NCBI GenBank assembly: GCA_900708905.1
Contig: CAADRB010000008.1
Coordinates: 4,121,148 to 4,185,147, forward strand
Length of the DNA: 64,000 nucleotides
Source: Hymenolepis diminuta
Taxonomy: Eukaryota > Platyhelminthes > Cestoda > Cyclophyllidea > Hymenolepididae
Direction: 5' to 3'
In this document: piece by piece, positions 12,631 to 23,800 of the stretch
Numbering within the stretch: position 1 is the first letter of the stretch
Layout: each line of letters starts with the position of its first letter
Made by a program: the position numbers and the translations under genes
The notes under the pieces: model-generated
Databases searched by the model: none
Seen by the model: the letters and a program-made list of their open reading frames with translations, nothing else
Told to the model about the DNA's origin: nothing

Positions 12631-13973
12631 TATAATTGATAATCCTATTTTATTCCCTGAACTACTTTTGTCTACCTCGTTTCAGCATTTACTTGTTCAA
12701 AGTTACTATTTTTTATATCTAGGTGTCCCTCATGTTTAAAAGCCTTATTTTTTGTTTTGCCTAGGTAATAGAGATTTCAAATATTACTAATGATATACTA
12801 GACCTGCATATTACCGCTTATGCTGATGGCGCTACAATCTAACTTATAAACTTGTGCAATTTGAGGTGTCCAAATTAGAATTCGTTCGTGAAATATATGA
12901 TAAGGAATATTAATTATTGTTAATTACTTCTCACATTGTCTCACAAACCAATATCCAATCGAAAGAACAAAGAATCGGCGAACACACCAAGAGCACCTCA
13001 CTTTACCAGGGCAAAATTTCTATATTTTGCTTTCTTTTGCATAGGTGAATGTAATTTTGAAAGCAATACATCTTCTTGTCCAGATTATATTTCAATAGAC
13101 CACTGACGAGCCTTTGAATTAAATGGAATAAATAAAAAATATCACTTATATTGAATCCTAGATTTAAAAAATAATCATTTTCTTCCTAATGCATTCACAC
13201 TTATTCCTATTTCTACTCAAAAATTTCATTATTCTATTTAATATAAACATTGCAAAATTTCTTGGCACCGTTCACCATTTCAACAAATGCTCATCAAATT
13301 GTGAGACTTTGAGCAGAATTAGCAGAGATTTATTATATTATTTAATTGAATTCTACTTTAAATAATGTGAACCTTGTAAACATGCCTGTTTCGTGTCATT
13401 CGTAAAATGTAAGCGCAAAGCCATTTACATTAAATTTACACTGTCCATGTAAAAATAATAGGTTGAGATGAGTTGTACTCCTTTATATAAAAATTTTTAT
13501 TCCTAAACGAAGCGTTTTAACTACTTCATTAGGTTTTTGTATTACCAAATTGCATATTTCTATCCGCTAAAATGTAGTCGAATCAAATCATATCGTCGCA
13601 TATTCTGTCTATGATTTGCCCCTATATTGCAATATGCGTAAAATTAAGTATTTACTTCAAGAAGTATAATCTGCTAACAAGAATAACAAATGATTTCTCT
13701 TGATGGTTATATCCTTCTTGAACCAATTGACATAATTTCGTCATTCATTTATGCCTGGTTATTCATCAGTTAAATGTTATTTCTGTTATTGATTTCAGAA
13801 GGGGAATTAAAACTGTGATAATTTAATTGGCATTGTCATATCTGAGTAGAAGGGTGTAAATTGGTATAGAAAACCAGTAAATTATGAACGTATTGAAAAC
13901 TGAAACTTATGAAAAGTCGAATACAAAACTCAATTAATTTTAATTCATAACACGGATTCACAACGTTCCCATA
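12631..13973. other. Spacer upstream of the Wnt locus, no gene seen
   Basis: AT-rich DNA without a credible ORF or known repeat. It may carry part of the Wnt gene's cis-regulatory DNA, but no specific site can be supported. Confidence 0.5.
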
Positions 13974-14063
13974 ATGGCAAGACAAAAGACCAAATTCGAA
14001 CTATCTGAATTTCATCAGTACTTTGACAAATTGTATTCCAACGCACTTTACTTCAGCATCAAG
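13974..14063 (+). CDS. Possible short first exon of unknown gene
   Basis: An ATG at 13974 opens a 30-codon frame (starting MARQKTKFELSEFHQYF) that ends exactly at a consensus donor, AAG|GTAAAT at 14064. The codons look protein-like for such AT-rich DNA. It lies 300 bp before the Wnt start and cannot join the Wnt exons in phase. No matching second exon was found, so it could be an isolated exon, an exon relic or chance. I do not recognise the peptide. Confidence 0.25.
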
Positions 14064-14282
14064 GTAAATATTTTATTATTTTCCAGGATCATTTTGATTT
14101 TTCAATGCATTTTATATACGAATTTGTTTTAATAGTGAGTTATATTATTTTTTTAAACAAAAATATGGCAAATTGTATTGAATTTTTAATTAAATACATA
14201 TTGAAATGGAAGATCTACCGCAATGAGCAATAGCGCAATCTGGTTGGTTGCCACTGGCACACGCGAATCTACACACACATCT

Positions 14283-14345
14283 CTGATTGGTCGACTCCTC
14301 AACGCTGACAGTATATAGTGATAGTGGGTTATGATTTTTTTTTCA
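14283..14345 (+). promoter_or_regulatory. Core promoter of the Wnt1-like gene
   Basis: An inverted CCAAT box (GATTGGTCG, ATTGG at 14286-14290) precedes a TATA element (GTATATAG, 14311-14318). The expected start, about 30 bp downstream, falls near TTTCATCAA at 14341. The first in-frame ATG is at 14363, so the 5' leader would be only about 20 nt. The spacing fits a standard TATA promoter. Confidence 0.6.
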
Positions 14346-14362
14346 TCAAACACGAAGACAAC

Positions 14363-14601
14363 ATGGTATTTGGAAGTAGAGCCTTCCTTTTACTTAGCAC
14401 AGTTCTTCTCGTCAGCAATCCAATTCACTGTCAATTAACATGGAAGGGAGGACTGAAGTACCTAGTCAGTCCCCCAAATTTCAAAAACACACAAATACAA
14501 CAAGATAATGGATATGGTATGAGTGACAACGGAATCAGTGCTTTTCCTCGGGAAGCCCTTAATTTGGATAATTTGGTTCAAAAACCTACGGGCAGGTGGT
14601 G
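14363..14601 (+). CDS. wnt1: Wnt1-like exon 1 (signal peptide)
   Basis: ATG at 14363 is the only in-frame ATG after the TATA box. It encodes MVFGSRAFLLLSTVLLVSN, a typical hydrophobic secretion signal, then a poorly conserved stretch and GRWW. The donor is G|GTAAGT at 14602, leaving two bases of a Trp codon. Without splicing the frame hits TAA immediately. Confidence 0.85.
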
Positions 14602-17248
14602 GTAAGTAAATATTGGTTTATCATTTCGTTCTAACATCACGGTAAATCAGATGGAAGACAAACAGAGACTATAATACTCTTAATTTCCATAAATTAAAAC
14701 AATTTTAGGTTTAGTTTAGCTATGCGATTATGCGGAAATCAAACCGCTTTTACTCGTGTGAAAAATCGGTTTTGTTATTTTAAAGATACGACGGTAAATG
14801 AGGACGACCTTGTTGTTTTTCGGTTAAAACAAGTAACGAAAATGTCAATTCTCATTAATTTAGGAGACCATCAATAGTTAAGTGGAACCTCTTTTGGCAA
14901 CTTTGTATCGACAACATGGAGGAGTGTTATTTCAAATGCATTTAAAATTGCCTTTAAGGTGGATTTGTTTCAATAAACGTGACATAGAGAAAACCAAGAA
15001 GAAAATACGAAGGGTTCGTGTGAAATTTTTCTCACACAAGGGCAATAAACCTTTGTGCTCATTGAATGTGTGCACTCCTTTGACCCTCAAAATTCTGTGG
15101 TCCTCATTCATAAAAAAGAAGAAAAAAGAAGAAACCACAATCAAGTAGATGATTAGATGATCACAGTTCCCTTCCGAAGTGGACTGGAAATCGTACCGTA
15201 AAATGCGTTTATCTAAGACGAATTTCACATCAATATATACAATTAGCATTTTAAACTTAAAATGTCTTAACCATGATTCGGGAACCCTTTGTTACGGATT
15301 TTATCATTATTTTTTGTCTTTTTACCTCATTAGGTTGGATTCTTTGGCACGCCTTCTGCACAACCACCCCCTGCATCTTTCGAAGTACGTTCGAGACGTT
15401 TCAATTCCTTCGAGAGAGTCTCTAAATTATGAAACACCGAAAGGTCTTATCAGTCTTCCACGGCTTAAGTCCAGGGAGGTAGGTTTAAAAATTTTTTGGC
15501 AAGTTAGTGAAGAGCACAAATTTTTCCCAGACATAAAGAAGGATGGCGCACTAGGATTATATGACTTCTACAAGGAGTAATAAAGCGCATGCAAGACGGC
15601 TGCAGGGAGGTATTGTACTTATTGAGAGATTTGATTGATTGAGAAAATGTGTGAGTCGCTGGAATAATGTGACAGACTTCGATGAATTAGGTCGTTCATT
15701 TTGGAGAAGGAAATTTTATGTCTATACCATATAATGTCTACGAGAAGACGGATTTATACACGTGGGTGATCTAAACGAAAATGTCATAAATGCTATAAAA
15801 TGCAACAGGCTAACAAACTTAACTTAGTGAAGAAAATCTTGGCAATAGCACTTATTCACCTATGGGTTAAGAGTCTACTGATTTCCAAGTGAGTATACTA
15901 TGTTTATTCTGCTTCAGGTTAACGGATGGCAGATGTATGATCAAGTCTGGGCAGTTCACAAGCTTCGTCAGCTTCTAGCCAGCTATCGTCAATGGTTTTC
16001 TCCGCGACAATGGAAGCAATTTCTTCATCAATCTCCTCCCGAACCTCAACTTCAGCAAGACCAAGAAGAGTCTGTTCACCTAGAGTTACTTGAAGCCGCA
16101 GTACAGGGAGTTCGGGCGGCCCTTGCTGAATGCCAATACCAATTTCGAAATGAAAAGTGGAATTGCAGTGAAATTATCTCTGACAAAAACGCTCTCTTTG
16201 GCAATGTTCTTACCAAAGGTAAGTGATTTAACAGATTCTACTGAAATTATTTAAGTATATGTACGTTATTAAACGATTTTATCTATATTCCAGGAGTGTC
16301 TGAAACCGCCTTCGTCTATGCTCTTGTTAGTGCGAGTATTGTTCGATCTGTCTCTGAAGCCTGCCTTACAAATCTTAGAAACTGTCCATGCAATAACCGC
16401 GGAAGAGAATCCTTTGAGAAAGTTGGAGATATGATGAATTGGCAATGGCAGGGATGCGACCATAATATTCACTACGGCCGTCGTTTTGGGAGACGTCTCT
16501 TAGATCCTCTTGAAGCTGGAGGATTCCATATTCGATTCCTTATGAATTTACATAATTATCGAGTCGGCAGAAGAGTGGTCTCTGAGAACATGCAGCGTTA
16601 TTGCCGATGCCACGGCACTAGTGGATCTTGCACTTTGAAAACCTGTTACAGAAGAACTCCTTCAATGCGCACAATTGGAAATGAACTGAAAGCCAAATAT
16701 AGGAAAGCCGCTTTGGTTATGAGGGGTGTGTTTTGTGACAAATCTATTTAATAATTCTATTTAAAACTTGTTAGTAGTAAATTATTTTTTCAGATAACAC
16801 TCTCCCAATAAGTTGGGGACATCATGGAAGAAGCAACTCAATTGTGCATTTAAACCGGTGGAATAATCAACGAACTCTTAGGGAAGTGAGTCATGACTCA
16901 TTGCTCTATCGTGGTGGATCGTCACCCCGTCCATCTCTCCTCAAGGTCACTTTCGATCGATCAGGTAGAGATTTAAAGCCAACAACTAAAGAGCTTGTTT
17001 TCTACGAGCAACCAACCAAGGAATTATTCTGTAATGCAAACCCCAACCTACATATTCTTGGCACAAAGGGAAGGACATGTAATTCAACATCTACAGGACC
17101 CGACAATTGCAATACTCTCTGCTGTGGACGAGGGCATCGAACAAGGCATTACTATGCTTTAGAGAATTGCGAATGCAAATTTGTCTGGTGTTGTCGAGTA
17201 GAATGTCAAAAGTGTTTAGTGCTTAAACGACAAGAAACCTGTTTATAA
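14363..17248 (+). CDS. wnt1: Wnt ligand, Wnt1-like; five exons, 523 aa
   Basis: Secreted, cysteine-rich Wnt ligand that binds Frizzled/LRP receptors. The exons (14363-14601, 15334-15478, 15918-16218, 16294-16725, 16794-17248) join with GT-AG borders and matching phases (2, 0, 1, 1) into 523 codons plus stop. Residues 1-24 form a signal peptide. The motif GRWW at the exon 1-2 junction is a Wnt1 hallmark. Other landmarks are QFRNEKWNC (exon 3), ETAFVYAL, WQWQGC, RFLMNLHN, CRCHGTSGSC with the Porcupine-acylated Ser at residue 338, and the C-terminal knuckle NCNTLCCGRGHRTR...CKFVWCC ending TCL. The GHRTR string and CL end favour Wnt1 over Wnt4, 5 or 11. It is longer than usual (about 370 aa): the N-terminal region and the linker after Ser338 are expanded. 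The usual Trp after KTC is Tyr. Only the subtype is uncertain. Confidence 0.9.
15334..15478 (+). CDS. wnt1: Wnt1-like exon 2
   Basis: The acceptor TTACCTCATTAG precedes 15334; its first base completes the split Trp. It encodes LDSLARLLHNHPLHLSKYV and a further lineage-specific stretch. The donor is GAG|GTAGGT at 15479, phase 0. This part has no clear counterpart in vertebrate Wnt1 and accounts for much of the extra length. Phase agreement on both sides supports inclusion. Confidence 0.7.
15918..16218 (+). CDS. wnt1: Wnt1-like exon 3
   Basis: The acceptor CTGCTTCAG precedes 15918, in phase 0. It encodes a glutamine- and tryptophan-rich segment, then the conserved Wnt start of domain: LEAAVQGVRAALAECQYQF and RNEKWNC, followed by LFGNVLTKG. 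The donor is AAAG|GTAAGT at 16219, phase 1. The intron after it is only 75 nt. Confidence 0.88.
16294..16725 (+). CDS. wnt1: Wnt1-like exon 4 (acylation site)
   Basis: The acceptor TATTCCAG precedes 16294. It encodes ETAFVYALVSASI, the CPCNN and WQWQGCDHNIHYGRRFG blocks, RFLMNLHNYRVGRR and CRCHGTSGSCTLKTC. The Ser before Gly-Ser-Cys is the palmitoleoylated residue in Wnts. The donor is GG|GTGTGT at 16726, phase 1. Without splicing, the frame runs on to a stop at 16749. Confidence 0.9.
16794..17248 (+). CDS. wnt1: Wnt1-like exon 5 (C-terminal cysteine knuckle)
   Basis: The acceptor TTATTTTTTCAG precedes 16794. It encodes a linker longer than usual, then KELVFYEQ, LGTKGRTCNSTSTGPDNC with an N-glycosylation sequon (NST, residue 469), CCGRGHRTR and CKFVWCCRVECQKC, ending TCL and TAA. 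The intron before it is 68 nt. Confidence 0.9.
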
Positions 17249-17768
17249 AATAAAAAATAAGCTTTAAGAGATTTCTCGTCTATAACCAATCAGCAGACAA
17301 TGATCTTCATCTGAACCAAGCAGTACACTCAATCGCACACAACGATATGCATTCATTACCAAATCCCCACCTACTTTATACAGACCCCGACCTCCCTCCT
17401 TTTGTATTTCTTAATCCCCACCCCCAATTATGATGTAATCCCGTTACTTAAGACACACATCCAGACTTATGTTTATTCGTAGTTGTATTTGCCCCCTTGC
17501 ATTGAACATATCACAAAACAAGAGATTATGAAATTTCAAGTAAAGTTAATTTTATTTCAAATGCACTTGATATTTTTCCCAACTTAATCTTCCAACCTGT
17601 TTGATTTAAACGGAAAATAAGATGACTTTAAATGCTATTTTAAAACGCTTAGTTGCCACTTTTGTAAGACTATAACCACACAGCTCCCAGGAAGAAGTGG
17701 AAGTAGCAGAAACAGAAGAGAAGGAGGATACAAGATCTATAACTCAAACAACGTTTTCTTACAAAGAA

Positions 17769-17774
17769 AATAAA
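17769..17774 (+). terminator. Candidate polyadenylation signal of Wnt1-like gene
   Basis: AATAAA 520 nt after the stop codon, followed by T/G-rich sequence (TGTGTGTTGGTTTTAC at 17812-17827). An earlier AATAAA at 17249-17254 abuts the stop and would give an extremely short 3' UTR, so the distal one is preferred. Confidence 0.35.
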
Positions 17775-19034
17775 TTTGCTTATGTGGAATGTGATATGTG
17801 ACAAATGATTGGCTGTGTGTTGGTTTTACATTGGGACTGAAACTTGCCAACTAGCAATTCTGTCACTCTAAAGATAGAAGCGGTGTCAGTATCTAATTGT
17901 TTATTTTGGGTACGGACTTTGTTCCATTATGAACCTAATTTGAAGTGATTTACGAAACGCGGAATCATAAATATGTACATTTTCGAACTTAAATATCAAA
18001 ATCTAGTGTAATTCACACCTGATTACCTTCATTTCCAACCTTCCTTTGGAATGTCCTTATATAAATTTCAAATCAGGGAGGTCTATAAGACTCAGAGGCA
18101 TTAATCGAGTTAGTCCGAAAATTCTGCTCCCATTGGTGAAAATATAACATTTCAGATCTTCTTCTTGTCAATATCATCATCTAACCTTTATATTCCGAAT
18201 TTCTGAAATTCAAGGTAATTATATTATTAATGAATAAGTAGGCAAGTTTGAAATTGCGTTTAAGACATCAAAGAGCGTAAAAAACGAACAAGTAATAAGA
18301 GAGTTGAGAAGAACTAGAGATTAACGTTAAAGCTCGAGCCTGGTTAAATCAAGCATTTAATTTAATGTCAGACATTTATCTGCATGGGAAAAGGGAGTGT
18401 AAAACCCTTCATTTGTCTGGTTATCTTATTAAAAGTACAGAACAGGTGTCAAACGGCGCATTATTTCCCACTTACTAAGTTTCTTGAAAATCGTGCTGCC
18501 AGTTTGAAAATAAAAATCAAGAATCCGACGCATCTGGACACCAAACCTGCTTGATAGAGCTTGGTATTGTCATTGTTTAATGATGGTAGTAGGATACGGA
18601 TTTGTAGAGCTCATTTTTTAAGAGATATGTCAAATCTTAATTGAGTCTGGACCTTATCACCTGAGACCACCATTCCGAGTGATCGCTTTGAATCAAGTTA
18701 TCATCTAGAAGTTATGAGCAGAAAGATCAGACTAGATAAGTGATTATGGGGACAACAGAGGGTAGGGATTCAAATTTTCTTCTCTGCATACATAAAACGA
18801 GGTTTATACAAAACTTCGAAACATGCGTATATTCCTACTTTAACCATATCTGTACTTGTATTCCTCTGCTACTAATTTCGTTGAACAATTTGAAGATAAG
18901 GAGAACTGCATGCGTGCATACTTATTAGGCTGTGCTGAGTTGCGTCTCATTAAAATATTCCCTATTTTAGGGAAGAGAAATATTATTTTGGGACCATTGC
19001 CGAGGAACTCGTATTATTATAAAACCATTTTAGA

Positions 19035-19063
19035 GCTAATGCTAATGCTAATGTAATGCTAAT
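19035..19063 (+). repeat. GCTAAT microsatellite
   Basis: Three perfect GCTAAT units, then one shortened unit and another full one. Confidence 0.85.
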
Positions 19064-20696
19064 TATGTCATTTACTGAATGATTACCTCTTTACATATGT
19101 GTACACTTATCTCTGTCACAAATGCCAATTCACAACTTTAAAGCTTTTTTTGCAGAGACAACTAGGTTTGAGCACGAGCATATTTATAGAGTAGACCCGC
19201 TTAACGGTTACAGGTGTAACCGGATGTGTACATAGCAATCGAGAAACACTGGAGACAATCATAATACAGACGTACCATTAATGAATTAGAACAATATTTA
19301 TTTGATTACCTGAGTGCAGACACAGTGAACATCGAATAATTATTTTCAGCATTAATTTCTCATAAAAGAGTCAATGGACAACTCCTAATAACGCACATAA
19401 GGCAAGACTAATCCTTAATGGAAAAAATTTGAAGACTGGGTATGAAGTTTGTTCTATTTTTTTCCCTTAATTCCAAAAAACATTATTTTATAACAGAATT
19501 TGAACGACTTCACCTGATCATCAAACAGAAGGGAAGGTAGGAAAAACTTTTATTTATCTCCCCCTGACTAATAACTCCCTTTCGTTAAATAGATCTTAAC
19601 TTACCAGCTTTCCCGATTTAGTAACCATGTCCTAGATAGATTGGCACAATGGCCGACGTGCACGTTTGCCAATTCAGATATCATTAGATCTATGCACACC
19701 TAGTTATGTGGACGGCTAACCACTCTAGTTAATCCTGATCTTCAAGATGGGTGGCAGAATACGAATTTCAAAATCCAAACGGCTCCAGATCTCCTGCCTT
19801 CACCCAATTCAAGATTGGTTTAATAAAACTTCTTTTAATGGTTGGAAGATATTCTAATGATATAAAACAGCAATCCTCTAATCCATTCCAATGTATTGGA
19901 ATCCTCTTGCCCTAGTCCAGCTTGTTCTAAATCACCTTCGCGATTTATTTGGATTTCCCATTATTTTTTAAACTGCTCATTGATTTTCTCGAGTCGTCTA
20001 GATCTTGAATTCTGAACTTTGGTCTATTATACATAACTACTCTTTTCAGTTTACGAGTTGCAAGACTGACAAATACAAACATCCAGCCACAATCCATTTT
20101 TATATCTTGTGGAGTTAATTGAAGACTACATGAACAGTTTTCTCCGTCCTACGTAGATGACTTCTAAGCTATAACCTCCTCCCAAAACCAATAGCAATAC
20201 AATCTATGTTAGGTTTCTAAACCATTCCGTCAACCAACTAAATCTCCAGTCCTCTCCCCTCTCGCAAAAAAGGGCATAAGAACAATAACAACTTCTTTTA
20301 CAATAATCTCTCTATATTTCACCTCAAAATCTTTAAATCTTTCACGATTTCTTCCTTCTGATTACAGAAAACAAATACACTCGCGAATAAAATTTAGAGC
20401 AGAGAGACGCAGTAAGAAGAATAAGACGAATTCGTTGCTGTCATATGCTGCAGTGGCGGTGGTGAAGCGTGGAGACACAAATGGCTATTTACAGGGTGGT
20501 GTGTACTACTTTCAAACTATTAGTAGCAGATGACACTCGCGCGCATTATAACTTATTGATCTATATGTGGGACAAACACACACACGCACACATTTATGGG
20601 ACAGACAAACAAACGGAGAAAAAGTAGTGCGCGGAGAGAAAATAGATGGTCGAGGGTCTAAATGTCATTGTTTGGCCGAGACGGAGAGGCGTTCTC

Positions 20697-20845
20697 TCAG
20701 GTTGGAGAATATTGCTCTCGAACCAGCTGGTCCTCTGTGGCAGCGTCGGTCACATAGTTGATCATGCTTGGCTCTGTAAGCAATTGGAGGTCCTTTTCCG
20801 CTATCGGCACGTAGAAAGCAGGGCCTGGAGTCGCAGATGAGACGG
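20697..20845 (-). CDS. CRTC: CRTC exon 6 (C-terminal activation domain, stop)
   Basis: The acceptor CTGTTCTTTAG adjoins 20845; two bases complete the phase-1 codon. It encodes VSSATPGPAFYVPIAEKD, then LQLLTEPSMINYVTDAATED and QLVREQYSPT before TGA (20697-20699). In other CRTCs the last 30 residues read like LNMLSDPS-...DP-VE--FR-DRL, and this exon aligns with that end. It is too short for long-ORF searches. Confidence 0.85.
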
Positions 20846-23800
20846 CTAAAGAACAGATGATATAATAAAATTACAACAGGTCTTCAGAGAGCTCCCCCAA
20901 GTTCTATCATATTAAAATAGGTCGTTACAAATCACATCTATCCGTTTTTATGGCTGCAATAAGTTACAAATACACTGAAGTGATGTGGCCAACCATGGAA
21001 TTTAGTCAATCGATGGAAAAGCTTTGCATATCGTGGACAAGAACTCACCCATGAATCTGGAGGTCAAATAGGGACGTTACGCATTAACTAAGCCTCACAT
21101 AAGAATATGGACAGTTCATTATTCAGCCAGGATTCTTGATGCCATGATTTCATTACCTACTTCTTCTTGACCCCCACTCTTCATTGAATTGATTCCCTGT
21201 TCCCCTTGTTCATACGCTTTCCCAGGACTAAAACTTGTATGTGTTAGGTCATTTCATGGGCATAATAAAAACGTCATTAGCAATAATGTTACAGCACCTT
21301 TTCGGCATAAAAAAAGTCTAACGCTGAAGCAGCTACAGGTAACTGAAGGAGACTAAAAAAGCTCAAATTATTGTGTACTACTAGCAAAGGTAGGATACTG
21401 AATCAATTAACTGGTCACTAACCTATGAATATAGAATATGTGAATTAACTGAGAACCCTAGGAACTATCCACTGAAAACTGAACTCTGAATTATTAGGGT
21501 ATGACACCCATAAGCCACCAAGCACGCTGATACTTAGGAATGTTAATTGACCTCGCGAACCAATACGAAAGTAATTCCTAAGATCCGGACTAACATGAGT
21601 GCAGAGTAAATTAATGAGATGCTGGTAAATGGGATATATCCACCCAGAATTCCATGGTGCTGGAGACGAAAGTGGCCAGATTGTCGCTTCTTCCCACCTT
21701 TTACCCAATAAACGCTCCTTCCTATATTTCACATTCTTAAAGATCTTTATATCCTTTAATTCTATCTTGCGTTTTCTATAAATGATCTTTAATGAATCCT
21801 TTAAACTATACTCCCTACATATGCCAATTTTACGCACACAGAATGTCAAACGTTAAAGCGAGCTACATAGTTGAATACTGCTATCTAGGTTAGGATACTG
21901 AATCAATCGACCTGCCAATAAGTTCTGAATATCGTGAATCTGAACCAAATCAGAAATCTAGGCGCAGAATACTCTGCATCACTAGGACAAGACGATATCA
22001 ACCATACATGTTAAGAAATTAAAAACCCCGTGAATATAAAATTCATGTGAAATAAGTCTTATGACGTCAAGACATTATTCCCCTATTCCATTCCTACCCC
22101 GTTTCTTCACTTTAATTAGGCTATTTAACTATTCACCATTGCGATGTCTGGAACTGCGACCTTGAATGTAGTGAGTGCTTAACTTACAAGGTGTACATCT
22201 TCATTCAAGGTTGCATCTCTTCAGAAAATACAACGATGTGACTTAATCAAGACGCGTTTTCCTTGGGTGGTTTGCACGTAGTCCCAAACACAACCGCGGT
22301 TGGACGCTTTAAATTAGTACCATTACATTGCATAGGTGATAAAATTGAGGGATTCTTCAACTATGACTTTAAAATACCTACCATAAGATAAGTGCTTTCA
22401 AAAAAATGTTTGATTAAAGTATCATCAACCGAATATTCGAAATAGCGGAATGTTAGCTTACAAACAGCCGTAGAGGAGTCAAATTTTGCTGCTTTAGAAG
22501 GAGGTGGGGAGACCGAATTGTTCCATGCGGATGCCACCGGGATGACAGGAGGTGATGCGGTTGAATTGCACGTTGAGGTATCCAAAGGACGCTTTTCCAA
22601 ACGCGAGAGAAGATCAACTGCCATGCTAAAGCTATCTCGACGACCCTCTTGCTCTGGCGAAGCTGAAGTTAAAATATGGACTACTTAACACATTTAAGTA
22701 GAAAATATTCTAAAGCCGCAGAGATAAGTACCACCTATACACCTAATGACAATTTATGGACTCTAAAACTGATCGAAATCTCATTAGCTGCTACTTAGTC
22801 CAACACGTTTCGACCTGCACCATCAGTTTATATTAATAATTATTTTAAAGCCACTCGGACTCCCCATGATCATTTTGATAAGCCATTTACTCCGTTACCT
22901 ATCCATTAATTGGTAGGTTCTCGGATGGACAGCTGGAATGAATAAAGGCACGTGATAGTTGTCTTTAGTACAGCTAGGAATATCACAACCAAAAGTTCTC
23001 CAGTGTATCTATAAATGAGTAAAGGAATTAATTAATGACCCAAATCCACCGATAACGTTCATCTCAAAATACGGTTGGTAAACACATAATAATTCAACCG
23101 CTTTCGCCTTGAGGAACCAATCAAATACAGACACGATGCAGTTTGATCTGATTCATTTTTTCCTCATCTCAGGAAAGCAACGTGCAATAAAACTCAACTA
23201 ACTCCCTAGGTTGATCACATATAACTCATCAAATTTATGGAAAAGTAGGCGTATCAGAGAAGTTGAAAATGCCGCCGAATAAATAAAATTTTATCAAGAA
23301 GGTGGCCCATTTCATGGCGATGTATTTTGCTCTATCTCTTTTGGCGCTGCAGTCGAGATGCATGTGCACAACATCAGATAATGGTATAACTGGCGGTATT
23401 ACTTAAAACTGATCAAGAGAGATGCCGGACCGCGAGATTCCTATTATAGAAGGTATGTTAATTATCTACCTTAGGGAAGTATTATTATTACTCATGAAAA
23501 TCATACAAATTTTAATCAGGAGTAGCATCTGAACACACGAATAAGCAAAATAGTCCATTAAGGAATGAAATGGAAGGGGGAGGGGAGGGTTGGAACAAAG
23601 TCTAAAATCGAATTAGGATGACAAGAGTCTTACCTTATTAGAATTCTGAAAGCACTGTGCCATCTCACTTTGCCATAAGGAGTAAAATTAACTTCGTGAT
23701 ACTGTTGTTATGACTTACAGAGATACAAAAACATTTTACAATTTGGATTGTGGAAAGCAACCAACATCGAATTACAGAGACCCCAATAATGAAAAAGGAG

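Larger units (their letters stand above)
17249..20696. other. Convergent intergenic spacer, presumed 3' UTRs
   Basis: It lies between the Wnt1-like stop (+) and the CRTC stop (-). AATAAA occurs directly after the Wnt stop (17249-17254) and again at 17769-17774. On the minus strand an AATAAA complement lies at 19944-19949. Otherwise there is AT-rich sequence, a GCTAAT microsatellite and fragments resembling other dispersed repeats (19750-19850). No further gene was recognised. Confidence 0.55.

Noticed and set aside
14882..15148. 88-codon ORF in Wnt intron 1
   Set aside because: It starts with GTG, ends in a Lys-rich simple sequence, has no family resemblance, and lies between two well-phased Wnt exons.
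21445..21849. 134-codon minus-strand ORF in CRTC intron 5
   Set aside because: It starts with TTG, shows no domain, and overlaps a duplicated block. Most likely chance or a repeat relic.
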